Assembly: GCA_949531795.1 (NCBI GenBank)
Contig: CATIQX010000195.1
Location: 1 to 6,599, forward strand
Reading direction: 5' to 3'
DNA length: 6,599 bases
Origin: Cryomorphaceae bacterium
GTDB lineage: Bacteria; Bacteroidota; Bacteroidia; Flavobacteriales; BACL11
Below are positions 6,436 to 6,599 of this stretch, one piece after another. Numbering within the stretch: position 1 is the first letter of the stretch; every line of letters begins with the position of its first letter. A model generated the notes under the pieces. The model had not been told where the DNA came from, searched no databases, and saw nothing but the letters and a program-made list of their open reading frames with translations. Both the position numbers and the translations under genes were made by a program.

Positions 6436-6599
6436 TTATTCGTTATCTAAATTATACTTCTCAGTGTCAAAACCGAAAGTCAATCCCTTTTCCTCAATTA
6501 AATCTTCTAATTCTGAAAGTGATTTCTTACCAAAATTTCTGAATTTCAACATATCAGATTTTTTAAAAGAAACTAATTCACCTAATGTAAATACTTCAG
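6436..6599 (-). CDS. rpoA: DNA-directed RNA polymerase alpha subunit, C-terminal end (5' part outside window)
   Basis: The last 53 codons are present, ending at TAA (6436-6438), with the gene running off the right edge. The fragment covers the end of the alpha C-terminal domain: TLGELVSFKKSDMLKFRNFG followed by KKSLSELEDLIEEKGLTFGF, matching the helix-hairpin-helix element of alpha-CTD (E. coli has NLGKKSLTEI and RGLSLGM at these points), and a short tail ending NLDNE. The alpha-CTD binds upstream promoter DNA and transcription activators. Immediate linkage to rplQ with a 5-bp gap supports the identification and shows the window starts inside the alpha-operon end. Confidence 0.95.
   Translation of the reverse strand, partial: EVFTLGELVSFKKSDMLKFRNFGKKSLSELEDLIEEKGLTFGFDTEKYNLDNE

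Noticed and set aside
6093..6542. Plus-strand open frame of 149 codons across rplQ and rpoA
   Set aside because: It runs antisense across two conserved genes and their junction, has no family resemblance and is explained by the codon use of the opposite strand.
1..6599. CRISPR array, insertion sequence, prophage, tRNA/rRNA or defence system
   Set aside because: No direct-repeat array, transposase, terminal inverted repeats, integrase, cloverleaf-like or rRNA-like segment was seen; nearly all bases are accounted for by conserved housekeeping genes.

Overview
The window is AT-rich and reads as a piece of a Bacteroidota chromosome, most likely from a flavobacterial-type lineage. The support is the gene order rpoA-rplQ-carA-eno-gltA on the minus strand, which I recall as typical of Flavobacteriia, an RpoA C-terminus of Bacteroidota type, a ribosomal protein L17 with a long charged tail, and the lack of convincing Shine-Dalgarno sites. 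The taxonomic call is inference from content and synteny, not from a search.

Layout, following minus-strand transcription from the right edge: the 3' end of rpoA (RNA polymerase alpha subunit), rplQ (L17), a rho-independent terminator closing the ribosomal-protein/alpha operon, then carA (carbamoyl-phosphate synthase small subunit), eno (enolase) and gltA (citrate synthase) packed closely as a probable transcription unit. A strong 12-bp hairpin terminator follows gltA, and then comes a full-length UbiD-family prenylated-FMN decarboxylase gene. At the left edge the 3' end of a DEAD-box RNA helicase gene enters on the plus strand and converges on ubiD, with the two coding regions overlapping by 17 bp.

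Functionally this is core housekeeping: transcription and translation (rpoA, rplQ), pyrimidine/arginine precursor synthesis (carA), lower glycolysis (eno), TCA-cycle entry (gltA), a decarboxylase possibly linked to quinone or aromatic-acid metabolism (ubiD), and RNA remodelling (helicase). I see no mobile element, CRISPR array, tRNA or rRNA, and no gene-free stretch longer than about 75 bases.

The one striking anomaly is in gltA. The reading frame is intact for 374 codons, then has an in-frame TGA exactly where citrate synthases have a conserved glycine, and then continues in the same frame for 53 well-conserved codons to a natural TAA. With the TGA counted as a residue the protein is 428 aa, the normal family length. 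The change is equivalent to one base (GGA to TGA). It is most simply a recent nonsense mutation or a sequencing/assembly error. UGA read as glycine is the more exotic reading and is argued against by the absence of in-frame TGA in every other gene here. I do not see a new multi-gene system in this window.
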